Of a stretch of DNA of 11,700 bases, positions 1 through 7,184 are shown piece after piece (the stretch's first letter is position 1; the number at the start of each line of letters is the position of its first letter). Below the pieces are notes generated by a model. It worked only from the letters and a program-made list of their open reading frames with translations. It was not told where the DNA came from and searched no databases. Source of the stretch: Desulfobacterales bacterium (GTDB lineage: Bacteria > Desulfobacterota > DSM-4660 > Desulfatiglandales > JALVZP01); the NCBI GenBank assembly GCA_027037575.1, contig JALVZP010000100.1, positions 1 through 11,700 of the forward strand. Direction: 5' to 3'. The translations under genes and the position numbers were made by a program.

Positions 1-2
1 TT

Positions 3-683
3 ATAGGATTTACAAATGAGAAGCAGATGGAATATGAAAGGGCAGTTCTTGATGAGCTCAGGCAGGAATTTAATGGAGAATTTACAAGGACAAAGCCATC
101 TGATGAATCCTGGTTTAAGAATGCAGACACCTCTGGCATGTGGATGATGACAAATGGATACTCTTCATGTGAGGCAGGTCAGGAATGTCTGAGATGCACA
201 TATGAGACAGGAAAGAAGCTTGGGAAGCTGCTCTGGGAGAAATACACACCACCATTTATGCCAGAGTATGGTGATCCAGGATGGTTCCAGTCAAATGACT
301 TTGGACATTCAAGCTACTTAGAGTTCTTGGTATATATGAATGTGGACAAATGCGATCCACTTTCACCATACTATGATCCAGGATATGTCCAGAGTATGAT
401 AGGATGGTATTTTGAAGAGACACCATTTATAGATGCAGAGACAGGATTCCTGGATTTCTTCCCAGCATCATGCCACGGAGTACTTTTCCAGGGGCCATTC
501 TTCAGTGACTATCAGGTGTGGGTAGATAGATTTAAGGAAGAGTTTGATCCAAGGACAGTATCCAATCCACCTGCACCTTATGATCCAGAGTGGATAACTG
601 AGATGCTGCCACCATTCATGCTGAATACTTCAAGACGCTTCCTGAGGACGGTCAAGAGAGGCAAATCCATGCTACTCCAGTAA
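3..683 (+). CDS. C-terminal part of a probable FAD-linked oxidase / dehydrogenase (5' partial)
   Basis: The reading frame is open to the left edge, so the first ATG in view (27) is probably internal and the gene starts outside the window. The visible 226 or so residues are rich in aromatics, proline and cysteine (three Cys in a short stretch near residues 48-57 counted from that ATG). Near the end is a segment FKEEFDPRTVSNPP, which resembles the FDPxxxxNPG ending of FAD-linked oxidase C-terminal domains (glycolate oxidase, vanillyl-alcohol oxidase and 4-cresol dehydrogenase types). If that is right, this is the substrate-cap domain and the FAD-binding half lies upstream. No signal peptide or membrane segment is visible in this part. 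A strong terminator follows, so it probably ends its own transcription unit. The family call rests on one short motif and overall feel; substrate unknown. Confidence 0.5.
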   Translation: MGFTNEKQMEYERAVLDELRQEFNGEFTRTKPSDESWFKNADTSGMWMMTNGYSSCEAGQECLRCTYETGKKLGKLLWEKYTPPFMPEYGDPGWFQSNDFGHSSYLEFLVYMNVDKCDPLSPYYDPGYVQSMIGWYFEETPFIDAETGFLDFFPASCHGVLFQGPFFSDYQVWVDRFKEEFDPRTVSNPPAPYDPEWITEMLPPFMLNTSRRFLRTVKRGKSMLLQ

Positions 684-690
684 TATAAGG

Positions 691-717
691 AGAGGGGGAT
701 CCTCTTCCCCCTCTTTT
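691..717 (+). terminator. Rho-independent terminator
   Basis: An 8-bp perfect stem, AGAGGGGG (691-698) with CCCCCTCT (707-714), has an 8-nt loop and can be lengthened by G-T and A-T pairs at its base. It is followed directly by T residues (714-717). It sits 7 nt after the stop codon of the upstream oxidase-like gene and only 24 nt before the start of the acyl-CoA synthetase gene. Confidence 0.85.
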
Positions 718-741
718 AAAGATACTTTTCCAAAAATACTC

Positions 742-2883
742 ATGAAAAAGAAGTGGGAATATATCTTTTACCCGAGGTCTGTTGCCATTATTGGGGCATC
801 TTCCACGCCTGGTAAGGCAGGAGCAAGAAGAACAGCAAGCCTCTTAGATGGAGGATATAAGGGAGAGATATATTTTGTAAATCCAAGAAGAGACTACATC
901 TATGGAAGAAAGGTATATAAGAGCCTCAAAGAAATAGAAGGAGAAGTGGATCTTGTCCTTATAGCCGTAAGTAAAAGATTTTTAATTGATGCAGTGTTGG
1001 ACGCAGCAGAAAAGGGTGCAAAGGCTGCTGTTATCATTACGGCAGGATTTACTGATGCAACAGAAGAAGGGAGGAGACTTAACAAGGAGATCCTCTCTAT
1101 TGCAAGAAAGACAGGGATGAGAATAATCGGACCAAACTGCAGTGGAATATTTAGTGCCTCTCCAAAGCTGAATCTCTTAGGTCTTCCTCCTATAAAAGAA
1201 GGAAGACTTTCTGTTGTCTCACAAAGTGGAAATGTGATAGATTCCTTGGTTCATTATGCAAGGCTTAGAGATATTGGATTTAGCAAGATAATAAGTGTTG
1301 GAAATGCAATCGATCTTGATATCTCAGAATATTTTGAGTTTTTAAAGGATGATCCTGAAACAAAAGTAATACTTGCTTATATAGAAGGAATAAAAAATGG
1401 AGGAATACTCATAAAGATAGCAAGAGAGGTTACAAGAGAAAAGCCTATAATTGCTATAAAAGTTGGAAGGACAAAGGCAGGCTCCAGGGCTGCTCATTCC
1501 CATACGGGTTCTATGACAGGGGATGACTTTATATGTGATGAGGCATTTAAGCAAGCTGGAATTATAAGGGTGAATGCAATAGACGAGCTATTTGACATTG
1601 CATCTATGTTTGATACAGATATTCCCCTTCCAAAAGGAAGAGGGGTGGCAATACTCTCAGAAGGTGGAGGAGATAATGCCATCGCAGCAGATAATGTAGA
1701 ATTATTTGGTCTAAAAGTGCCAACGCTTTCTGAAGAAACACAGAGAAAGCTTAAGCCATATCTAATGGAAGGAGTAAGTATTTCCAATCCTGTAGACTAT
1801 GGAGGAAGGGCAGAAGAGGCACCACATGAGATAATTCCTCCATGCTGTAGGGCATGCTTGGAAGATCCTTCCATAGACATCCTCCTTATCACAGGATTCT
1901 TTGGAGGGTATAAGGAAATAATTGGAAGCTATACAGAAGAACTTGAGGTAAAGACCGCTAATGAGCTTGTCTCCTTGGTAAAGGAATACCAGAAGCCAAT
2001 CATTGTAAATACAAGCTTTGCAAGGGAAAAGATAAGATCTTTAGAAATATTGAGGAAAAATAATATTCCTGTTATAGAGTCTTCTATAAGGACTGCTCAC
2101 TGTATATACGCCTTGGTAAAATATTCAGAGAACAAAAGAAAACCTATAAAGTTTCCAACACTTCCAAACCTAAGGACGAGGGAGGGAGAGGAGATAATAA
2201 GAAGAGTATATGATAAAGGTCATGTATCGCTCCTTGAGACAGAAGCAAGGGAATTCCTTAGAAGCTGTGGAATACCTATGATTCCTGATTATTTTGCAAA
2301 AAACTTAGAAGATGCTATAAAAGGTGCTGAAGAAATAGGATATCCAGTAGCCTTAAAAATTGTAAGCAGAAAGATTCAGCACAAGTATGATGTTGGAGGA
2401 GTAAAATTAGGGATAATGGACAAAAATGAGCTTATAAAGGCATTTAATGAAATTATGGAAAATGTTAAAAGAGTAACAAAAGAGATAGAGGGTGTTCTGA
2501 TACTTCCCATGGTTCCTCCACCAGGAAAGGTGGAATGTCTTGCATCTGTGATAAGGGATAAAAACTTTGGAACAATTCTTTCATTTGGACTTGGAGGTGT
2601 ATTTACAGAGGTGTTTAGGGACATATCTGTTAGGGTGCTTCCTGTGACAGAAGAGGATGTGGATTCTATGATAAAAGAAATAAAGGCATATAAGATCTTA
2701 AAAGGAGTAAGAGGAAAAAAACCTAAGGATATAAATGCCATTAAGGACCTACTTCTTAAGCTTTCTAAGATTGCAGAAGACTATCCAGAGATAGAAGAGA
2801 TAGAATTAAATCCATTTATGGTTCATGAAAAAGGAATTTCTATTGTAGATACCCTCATAACACTCAGGAGAAGGGATGTTTGA
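742..2883 (+). CDS. Fused ADP-forming acetate/acyl-CoA synthetase (alpha-beta)
   Basis: This enzyme family interconverts an acyl-CoA + ADP + Pi with the free acid + CoA + ATP, conserving energy by substrate-level phosphorylation in the cytosol. The 713 residues fit the fused alpha-beta form. Residues about 8-140 are a CoA-binding Rossmann domain (FYPRSVAIIGAS, later GPNCSG). Residues about 150-460 are two succinyl-CoA-ligase-like domains with the phosphohistidine motif SHTGS at H254. Residues about 490-712 are an ATP-grasp domain with HKYDVGGVKLG (H547, matching the second histidine used in phosphoryl transfer in archaeal enzymes) and the terminal EIELNP motif (E688-P691). Both histidines are present, so it should be active. 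The start fits the family N-terminus and no other in-frame start lies nearby, but no ribosome binding site is visible. It overlaps the next gene by 8 nt. Acyl preference cannot be read from sequence. Confidence 0.92.
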   Translation: MKKKWEYIFYPRSVAIIGASSTPGKAGARRTASLLDGGYKGEIYFVNPRRDYIYGRKVYKSLKEIEGEVDLVLIAVSKRFLIDAVLDAAEKGAKAAVIITAGFTDATEEGRRLNKEILSIARKTGMRIIGPNCSGIFSASPKLNLLGLPPIKEGRLSVVSQSGNVIDSLVHYARLRDIGFSKIISVGNAIDLDISEYFEFLKDDPETKVILAYIEGIKNGGILIKIAREVTREKPIIAIKVGRTKAGSRAAHSHTGSMTGDDFICDEAFKQAGIIRVNAIDELFDIASMFDTDIPLPKGRGVAILSEGGGDNAIAADNVELFGLKVPTLSEETQRKLKPYLMEGVSISNPVDYGGRAEEAPHEIIPPCCRACLEDPSIDILLITGFFGGYKEIIGSYTEELEVKTANELVSLVKEYQKPIIVNTSFAREKIRSLEILRKNNIPVIESSIRTAHCIYALVKYSENKRKPIKFPTLPNLRTREGEEIIRRVYDKGHVSLLETEAREFLRSCGIPMIPDYFAKNLEDAIKGAEEIGYPVALKIVSRKIQHKYDVGGVKLGIMDKNELIKAFNEIMENVKRVTKEIEGVLILPMVPPPGKVECLASVIRDKNFGTILSFGLGGVFTEVFRDISVRVLPVTEEDVDSMIKEIKAYKILKGVRGKKPKDINAIKDLLLKLSKIAEDYPEIEEIELNPFMVHEKGISIVDTLITLRRRDV

Positions 2884-3649
2884 AACAATAATCTATGAGA
2901 AAAAAGGAGAGATTGCAATAATCTACTTTAATAGACCAGAAGTCCTGAATGCGATGAATAGAGCTATGTGGAATGAGCTGGATAAGGCATTAAATATGGT
3001 CGAAGATGATCCTGAAGTAAAGGTCCTTATATTTACAGGAAAAGGTAGGGCATTTTCAACTGGTGCTGATCTAAAGGAATCTCCAAAGAGAACAAAGAAG
3101 GAATATAGAGAATACTTGGAAAAACTTCAAGAAGTATCCCTTAGAATAATAGATTTTTCAAAACCAACAATTGCTGCTATAAACGGATATGCACTCGGAT
3201 CTGGCTATGAGCTTGCATTGGCATGCGATATAAGACTGGCAGCAGAGGATGCAATGATAGGATCTCCTGAGGCCAAAGTTGCTTCATCTGTTACAGGAGG
3301 TGCAACAAGGCTTTTGGTTGATCTTATCGGCCCTTCAAAGGCAAAAGAACTCATCTTTACAGCAGAGTATATAGATGGAAAAGAGGCGGAAAGGATAGGT
3401 CTTATAAATAAGGCAGTTAAAAAAGATAAACTTATGGAAGAGGCTATAAGACTGGCAGAAAAGATCATAAAAAATTCTTCCCTTTCTATTATGCTGATAA
3501 AGAGGTTGTTAAATATTGCAAAAGAGACAGGGATATATTCTATTATGCAGTATGAAATAGAGGTATGTTTAAACGCTGTGTTTTCTGAAGAGAGGCCTGA
3601 AAGGATAAGGGAATTCGAAAAAAGGAAGAAAGGAGAAAAGGAAGAATGA
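2876..3649 (+). CDS. Enoyl-CoA hydratase/isomerase (crotonase) family protein 1
   Basis: A 257-residue, full-length crotonase fold. The oxyanion-hole segment FSTGADL is at residues 60-66. The second glycine-rich segment GSGYELALACDIR carries E112, and GSPEA carries E132; the 20-residue spacing matches the two catalytic glutamates of classical enoyl-CoA hydratase (Glu144 and Glu164 in the rat enzyme). Reversible hydration of a trans-2-enoyl-CoA in the cytosol is therefore the default call, though isomerase or other crotonase activities cannot be excluded. The tail is very basic and acidic (ends KRKKGEKEE). The start has AGGAG at 2866-2870, five nt ahead. It overlaps the synthetase gene by 8 nt and the next gene by 4 nt (ATGA), implying translational coupling in one operon. 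It differs markedly from the second crotonase at 5642, so it is not a recent duplicate. Confidence 0.88.
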   Translation: MFETIIYEKKGEIAIIYFNRPEVLNAMNRAMWNELDKALNMVEDDPEVKVLIFTGKGRAFSTGADLKESPKRTKKEYREYLEKLQEVSLRIIDFSKPTIAAINGYALGSGYELALACDIRLAAEDAMIGSPEAKVASSVTGGATRLLVDLIGPSKAKELIFTAEYIDGKEAERIGLINKAVKKDKLMEEAIRLAEKIIKNSSLSIMLIKRLLNIAKETGIYSIMQYEIEVCLNAVFSEERPERIREFEKRKKGEKEE

Positions 3650-4728
3650 AGGTAGAATACATCACAAGCATAGAAAGGGTTGATGGCCTGAGCAAGGATG
3701 AGAAAAGGAGGTTAAAAAGAGTAACTGAGAAGTTCCCATTTAGGGCGAATACTTACTATTTAAGTCTTATAAACTGGTCTGATCCGAATGATCCAATAAG
3801 AAGAATCATAATACCATCAGAAGAGGAGCTTGAAGAGTGGGGAAGCTGGGACCCTTCAGATGAAAAGAGATATACAGTAGCTCCAGGGGTTGAACATAAA
3901 TACAGGGATACTGCCCTTGTCCTTTTTAACAATCTATGTGGAGGATACTGTAGATTCTGCTTTAGAAAGAGGCTTTTTGTAAAAGGGAATAAGGAGATAA
4001 TCAGGGATCCAAGACCCGCACTTGAATATATAAAAGAGCATCCTGAGATAAACAATGTCCTTATCTCAGGTGGAGATCCACTCCTTCTCTCAGATAGAAG
4101 ATTAGAGGACATACTTTCAGGACTAAGGGCAATAGATCATGTAAAGATAATAAGGCTTGGGACGAAGATGCCTGCATATAATCCTTATCGCATTTTAAAT
4201 GACGATAAGTTGCTAAGGCTAATAGAGCAGTTTAGCTTTAAAGACAAGCGCATCTATGTCATGGTTCACTTTAATCACGAAAGGGAGCTTACCCCACAGG
4301 CAATAAGTGCAATAGACAGACTCCTTAATGCAGGGGCAATCATCTGCAATCAGACGCCGCTTATAAGAGGAGTAAATGATAGTGCTGAGTCACTTTCAAA
4401 TCTTATAAATAAGCTTTCCTTTATTGGTGCTACCCCTTATTATATGTTTCAATCCAGACCAACTTTGGGAAACAAGGCATATTCAGTTCCAGTAGAAGAG
4501 GGGATTCATATATTTGAAAAGGCAAAGATTTCTGTTTCAGGATTAGCTAACAGATTGAAATTTGTTATGTCACACAAGACAGGAAAAATAGAGATTTTGG
4601 GTATTGACAACGAGTTCATATATATGAAATATCATAGGACACCTGATGGAGAGGTTCCGAAGGTTATGAAGTTTGAAAGAAATCCTGAAGGATATTGGCT
4701 TGAAGACTTTAAGCCAGTATCTCAATAA
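3646..4728 (+). CDS. KamA-family radical SAM protein (lysine 2,3-aminomutase-like, atypical)
   Basis: A 360-residue radical SAM protein of the lysine 2,3-aminomutase group. The 4Fe-4S cluster motif CGGYCRFC gives C98, C102 and C105, followed by R107-K108-R109, where R107 matches the arginine that holds the substrate carboxylate in the clostridial enzyme. The SGGDP motif (141-145) and HFNHE (208-212) are also typical. What is missing is the PLP-binding PGGGGK stretch of true aminomutases: the corresponding region runs directly from SGLANRLKF to VMSHKTGKIEI. The position of the first substrate-binding aspartate (YVCDLS in clostridial KamA) appears to be QSRPT, with R271. It is therefore probably not a lysine aminomutase; substrate and even PLP use are open. 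It overlaps the upstream crotonase gene by ATGA and an acyl-CoA dehydrogenase-type partner follows, so a role near acyl-CoA metabolism is inferred. Confidence 0.8.
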   Translation: MKVEYITSIERVDGLSKDEKRRLKRVTEKFPFRANTYYLSLINWSDPNDPIRRIIIPSEEELEEWGSWDPSDEKRYTVAPGVEHKYRDTALVLFNNLCGGYCRFCFRKRLFVKGNKEIIRDPRPALEYIKEHPEINNVLISGGDPLLLSDRRLEDILSGLRAIDHVKIIRLGTKMPAYNPYRILNDDKLLRLIEQFSFKDKRIYVMVHFNHERELTPQAISAIDRLLNAGAIICNQTPLIRGVNDSAESLSNLINKLSFIGATPYYMFQSRPTLGNKAYSVPVEEGIHIFEKAKISVSGLANRLKFVMSHKTGKIEILGIDNEFIYMKYHRTPDGEVPKVMKFERNPEGYWLEDFKPVSQ

Positions 4729-4753
4729 AAAATTTAATTAAGGAGGGAGGAAG

Positions 4754-5629
4754 ATGGATATCGAACAAGTAAAAAAAGTGGGAGTCTTAGGAGCAGGTTC
4801 AATGGGAAGTGGTATTGCTCAGCTTTTTGCCCAGTCAGGATTTGAAGTAGTAATAAGGGATGTAAAGCAGGATTTTGTGGATAGAGGTATGAAGGCTATA
4901 GATAAGAATTTGAGCAAACTTGTCCAAAAGGGTAAGATGAGTGAAGATGACAAGAATCAGATAATGGGAAGGATCAAGGGGACAATAGAGATGTCAGATC
5001 TAAAAGATGTGGACTTTGTTGTAGAAGCTGTTATAGAAGATCTTGATCTCAAGAAGCAGGTATTTAAAGAACTGGATGAGCTTACAAGGGATGAGGTGAT
5101 ACTTACAACAAATACATCATCTCTTTCTATTACAGAGATAGCTGCTGCAACAAAGAGGCCAGACAAGATTGTGGGAATGCATTTCTTTAATCCTGCTCCT
5201 GTAATGAGGCTTGTAGAAGTGATAAAGGGTGCACTTACTACTGATGAATCTGCACAGTTCGTAAGGGATCTTGCAGAAAAGAAGCTTGGAAAAGTAACTG
5301 TGCTTGTTAAGAAAGATACAGCAGGGTTTATAGTAAACCGTCTTATGGTTCCATTTCTTATGGAGGCAATTAGGGTATATGATGAAGGAATAGCTAGTAT
5401 AGAAGATATTGATAAGGCAGTAAAATTTGGTCTGAATCATCCAATGGGACCATTTGAACTCATGGACTTTACTGGAATAGATATAAGCTATTATGTGAAT
5501 GAAGTATTTGCAAGGGAGCTTCCAAAGGAATTGAAACATACAACTCCATTCTCACTTAAGCAAATGGTGAGGTCAGGAAGGCTTGGTATAAAGACAGGTA
5601 TTGGCTGGTATGATTACAGGAAGAAATAA
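4754..5629 (+). CDS. hbd: 3-hydroxyacyl-CoA (3-hydroxybutyryl-CoA) dehydrogenase
   Basis: A stand-alone 291-residue NAD(P)-dependent dehydrogenase that oxidises 3-hydroxyacyl-CoA to 3-ketoacyl-CoA, or runs in reverse. The N-terminal Rossmann motif is GAGSMG (13-18). The catalytic set is visible: S122 in NTSSLSI, H143 in HFFNP, E155 in RLVEVI and N195 in GFIVNRL, with spacings close to those of human and clostridial enzymes. The C-terminal dimerisation domain has FGLNHPMGPFELMDFTGID, typical of the short Hbd type. Length is normal. A strong purine-rich ribosome binding site (AAGGAGGGAGG) ends a few nt before the ATG. It follows the KamA-like gene by 25 nt and precedes the second hydratase by 12 nt, giving a hydratase-dehydrogenase pair. 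Chain-length preference is not decided by sequence; the symbol is by family resemblance. Confidence 0.92.
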   Translation: MDIEQVKKVGVLGAGSMGSGIAQLFAQSGFEVVIRDVKQDFVDRGMKAIDKNLSKLVQKGKMSEDDKNQIMGRIKGTIEMSDLKDVDFVVEAVIEDLDLKKQVFKELDELTRDEVILTTNTSSLSITEIAAATKRPDKIVGMHFFNPAPVMRLVEVIKGALTTDESAQFVRDLAEKKLGKVTVLVKKDTAGFIVNRLMVPFLMEAIRVYDEGIASIEDIDKAVKFGLNHPMGPFELMDFTGIDISYYVNEVFARELPKELKHTTPFSLKQMVRSGRLGIKTGIGWYDYRKK

Positions 5630-5641
5630 GGAGGTGAAAGG

Positions 5642-6475
5642 ATGGTGGAATTTCAAGATATAATCTTTAAGAAGGAGGATGGAATAGTAACAATTACTAT
5701 AAACAGACCACCAATGAATCCAATGAGATATAGGACTTATGCAGAGTTTCACAAGGCAGCAGACATAATCAATGCCGATCCAGATGTAAGGGTAGTAATA
5801 TTTACTGGAGCAGGAGATAGGGCCTTTAGTGCAGGAGGAGATGTAAAGGCATTTTATGAGCTTGGTGATTCTGTAGATAATGTAAGGGAGTATGTAAATA
5901 ATGCAAGTCTTGCCCTGAGAAAGATAAAAGATCTGGAAGTGCCAACAATTGCTGCTGTAAATGGCATTGCAATGGGTGGTGGAATAGAGCTTATGTGTGT
6001 ATGCGACTTCAGGATTGCATCTGAAAAGGCAATCTTTAGTCAGGCAGAGATAAATATAGGTCTTATTCCAGGAACAGGTGGTACGATAGAGCTTCCATAT
6101 ATAGTTGGATGGGCTAAGGCAAAAGAGATGGTTATGCTTGGAAGACAGTATAGTGCAAAAGAAGCGCTTGAAATGGGACTTGTTATGAAGGTTGTTCCTC
6201 CTGATAAGGTTATGGAAGAGGCAAAGACACTCGCAAAGGAACTTATGCAAAAACCGAGGACGGCACTTAAACTTGCAAAGCATATGCTAAATACTGGAAT
6301 TAATCTTGATCTCATGAGTGCAAGAAGGATGGAGATAGAATTCTTTAATCTTACCTATATGACAAAGGATGCAAAAGAAGGACTCAAGTCTATTATTGAA
6401 AAGAGAAAGCCAGAGTATAAAGGAGAAGAGCTCGTTCCTTCAATAAAGGAGGGTATGGAGTTTAAACGTAGCTAA
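5642..6475 (+). CDS. Enoyl-CoA hydratase/isomerase (crotonase) family protein 2
   Basis: A 277-residue crotonase-family enzyme, slightly longer than usual because of a C-terminal tail after residue 255. The oxyanion segment FSAGGDV is at 62-68. GGGIELMCVCDFRIA carries E116, and SQAEINIGLIPGTGG carries E136, so both hydratase glutamates are present and the IGLIPGxGG segment is that of classic enoyl-CoA hydratases. It should hydrate a 2-enoyl-CoA to the 3-hydroxyacyl-CoA, which the dehydrogenase encoded just upstream would oxidise. The N-terminal NRPPMNPMRYRTY is not the commonest NRPxxxNAL form, hinting at an unusual acyl chain. The start is set by a near-perfect anti-16S match, AGGAGGTGA (5629-5637). 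It is the last gene before the hairpin and regulator, so probably the end of the catabolic operon. Confidence 0.9.
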   Translation: MVEFQDIIFKKEDGIVTITINRPPMNPMRYRTYAEFHKAADIINADPDVRVVIFTGAGDRAFSAGGDVKAFYELGDSVDNVREYVNNASLALRKIKDLEVPTIAAVNGIAMGGGIELMCVCDFRIASEKAIFSQAEINIGLIPGTGGTIELPYIVGWAKAKEMVMLGRQYSAKEALEMGLVMKVVPPDKVMEEAKTLAKELMQKPRTALKLAKHMLNTGINLDLMSARRMEIEFFNLTYMTKDAKEGLKSIIEKRKPEYKGEELVPSIKEGMEFKRS

Positions 6476-6482
6476 TTAGGAA

Positions 6483-6498
6483 GGGGCTTATATGCCCC
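6483..6498 (+). other. Intergenic hairpin between hydratase and tetR genes
   Basis: GGGGC (6483-6487) pairs with GCCCC (6494-6498) around a 6-nt loop. No T-run follows (the sequence continues CTCAAAAAGGAGG), so it is not a standard intrinsic terminator. It lies between the end of the catabolic genes and the tetR ribosome binding site AGGAGG (6506-6511). It could stabilise the upstream mRNA end or moderate read-through into tetR. Confidence 0.5.
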
Positions 6499-6519
6499 CT
6501 CAAAAAGGAGGCATTATTA

Positions 6520-7152
6520 ATGGCTGTAAAGGCAGGACTGGATGATAACACCAAGGAGATGCTACTTTCGAAGGCAATTGATCTATTTTATGAAAAGGGA
6601 TATGCAGGTGCATCTGTGAGAGAGATTGTAAAGGCAGTAAGGGTGAGTAATTCCATACTCTATCACTACTTTAAGGATAAAAATGAGCTCCTATTTGTTA
6701 TTATTGAAAGGACAGGAAGGGAGCTTATAAAGGCATTAAAGAAGATACAGGATGAGATAGAAGATCCTGTTGAGGCATTATCAAAAATGATTCTTACACA
6801 GGTAAGTATAATAAAGGAAAGGAAGAAAGAGGCAAAAATATTTTTAGAAGAGCAGTATCAGTTAAATGAGGTGTATAAGAAGAGGATATTGAATCAGCAC
6901 AGGGAGATTTATGGAATCTATAAAAGACAGCTTGACAAGTTAGATAAGATGGGAAAATTAAGGAATGTAAATAAGACTGTAGCAAACTTTGGGATAAATG
7001 CCATGATGAATTGGTCTTATAGATGGTATAAGGAAAATGGTCCACTTTCCATAGAAGAGGTGGCAAATGCAATAAAGGATATTTTTTTTTACGGTATATT
7101 GAAGAGAGATAAAAAATTTGATATTGACAAGAACGAACGTTCGAGTTTATAG
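6520..7152 (+). CDS. TetR/AcrR-family transcriptional regulator
   Basis: A 210-residue DNA-binding repressor-type protein. The N-terminal TetR domain covers about 12-60, with the helix-turn-helix at about 32-51 (SVREIVKAVRVSNSILYHYF) followed by KDKNELL, a standard TetR signature. The C-terminal ligand domain contains MNWSYRWYKENGPLSIEEVA (162-181), which resembles the C-terminal domain of KstR2/FadR-like TetR regulators that bind acyl-CoA thioesters; that resemblance is from memory, so an acyl-CoA ligand is inference. The ribosome binding site AGGAGG is 8 nt ahead of the ATG. The last codons overlap a promoter-operator for the transport genes. A run of nine T (7082-7090) lies in the coding sequence around residues 188-190. 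Likely target: the promoter at 7124-7153 and perhaps the acyl-CoA operon. Confidence 0.9.
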   Translation: MAVKAGLDDNTKEMLLSKAIDLFYEKGYAGASVREIVKAVRVSNSILYHYFKDKNELLFVIIERTGRELIKALKKIQDEIEDPVEALSKMILTQVSIIKERKKEAKIFLEEQYQLNEVYKKRILNQHREIYGIYKRQLDKLDKMGKLRNVNKTVANFGINAMMNWSYRWYKENGPLSIEEVANAIKDIFFYGILKRDKKFDIDKNERSSL

Positions 7153-7153
7153 T
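7124..7153 (+). promoter_or_regulatory. Sigma70-type promoter for the transport operon
   Basis: A perfect -35 TTGACA (7124-7129) and a 5-of-6 match -10 TATAGT (7148-7153) are separated by 18 nt. It overlaps the end of tetR, whose stop codon is 7150-7152. Transcription would start near 7160, leaving a leader of about 25 nt with GAGGAGG (7174-7180) ahead of the ATG at 7185. Confidence 0.75.
7134..7143. promoter_or_regulatory. Candidate TetR operator (palindrome CGAACGTTCG)
   Basis: A perfect 10-bp inverted repeat, inside the spacer between the -35 and -10 boxes. TetR-family dimers typically bind such palindromes and block RNA polymerase. It stands out because CpG-rich sequence is rare in this AT-rich region. 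No second copy was seen upstream of the other genes in the window. Confidence 0.65.
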
Positions 7154-7184
7154 TTAAAACCAAAAAAGATAGCGAGGAGGAGTC

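Noticed and set aside
27..29. ATG 27 as the true start of the first gene
   Set aside because: The frame stays open to the left edge with protein-like sequence before it, and no ribosome binding site precedes it; the gene is more likely cut by the window border.
5573..6283. Long minus-strand open frame (236 codons) opposite the second hydratase gene
   Set aside because: It lies opposite a well-supported crotonase gene, has a cysteine- and serine-rich composition typical of antisense reading, and shows no recognisable domain.
742..6475. Lysine fermentation cluster (kamA with hydratase, Hbd and acid-forming synthetase)
   Set aside because: No beta-lysine mutase, 3,5-diaminohexanoate dehydrogenase, cleavage enzyme or 3-aminobutyryl-CoA lyase is present, and the KamA-like protein lacks the PLP-lysine motif.
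6483..6498. Hairpin as a strong intrinsic terminator
   Set aside because: No T-run follows on the + strand, and none follows the reverse reading.
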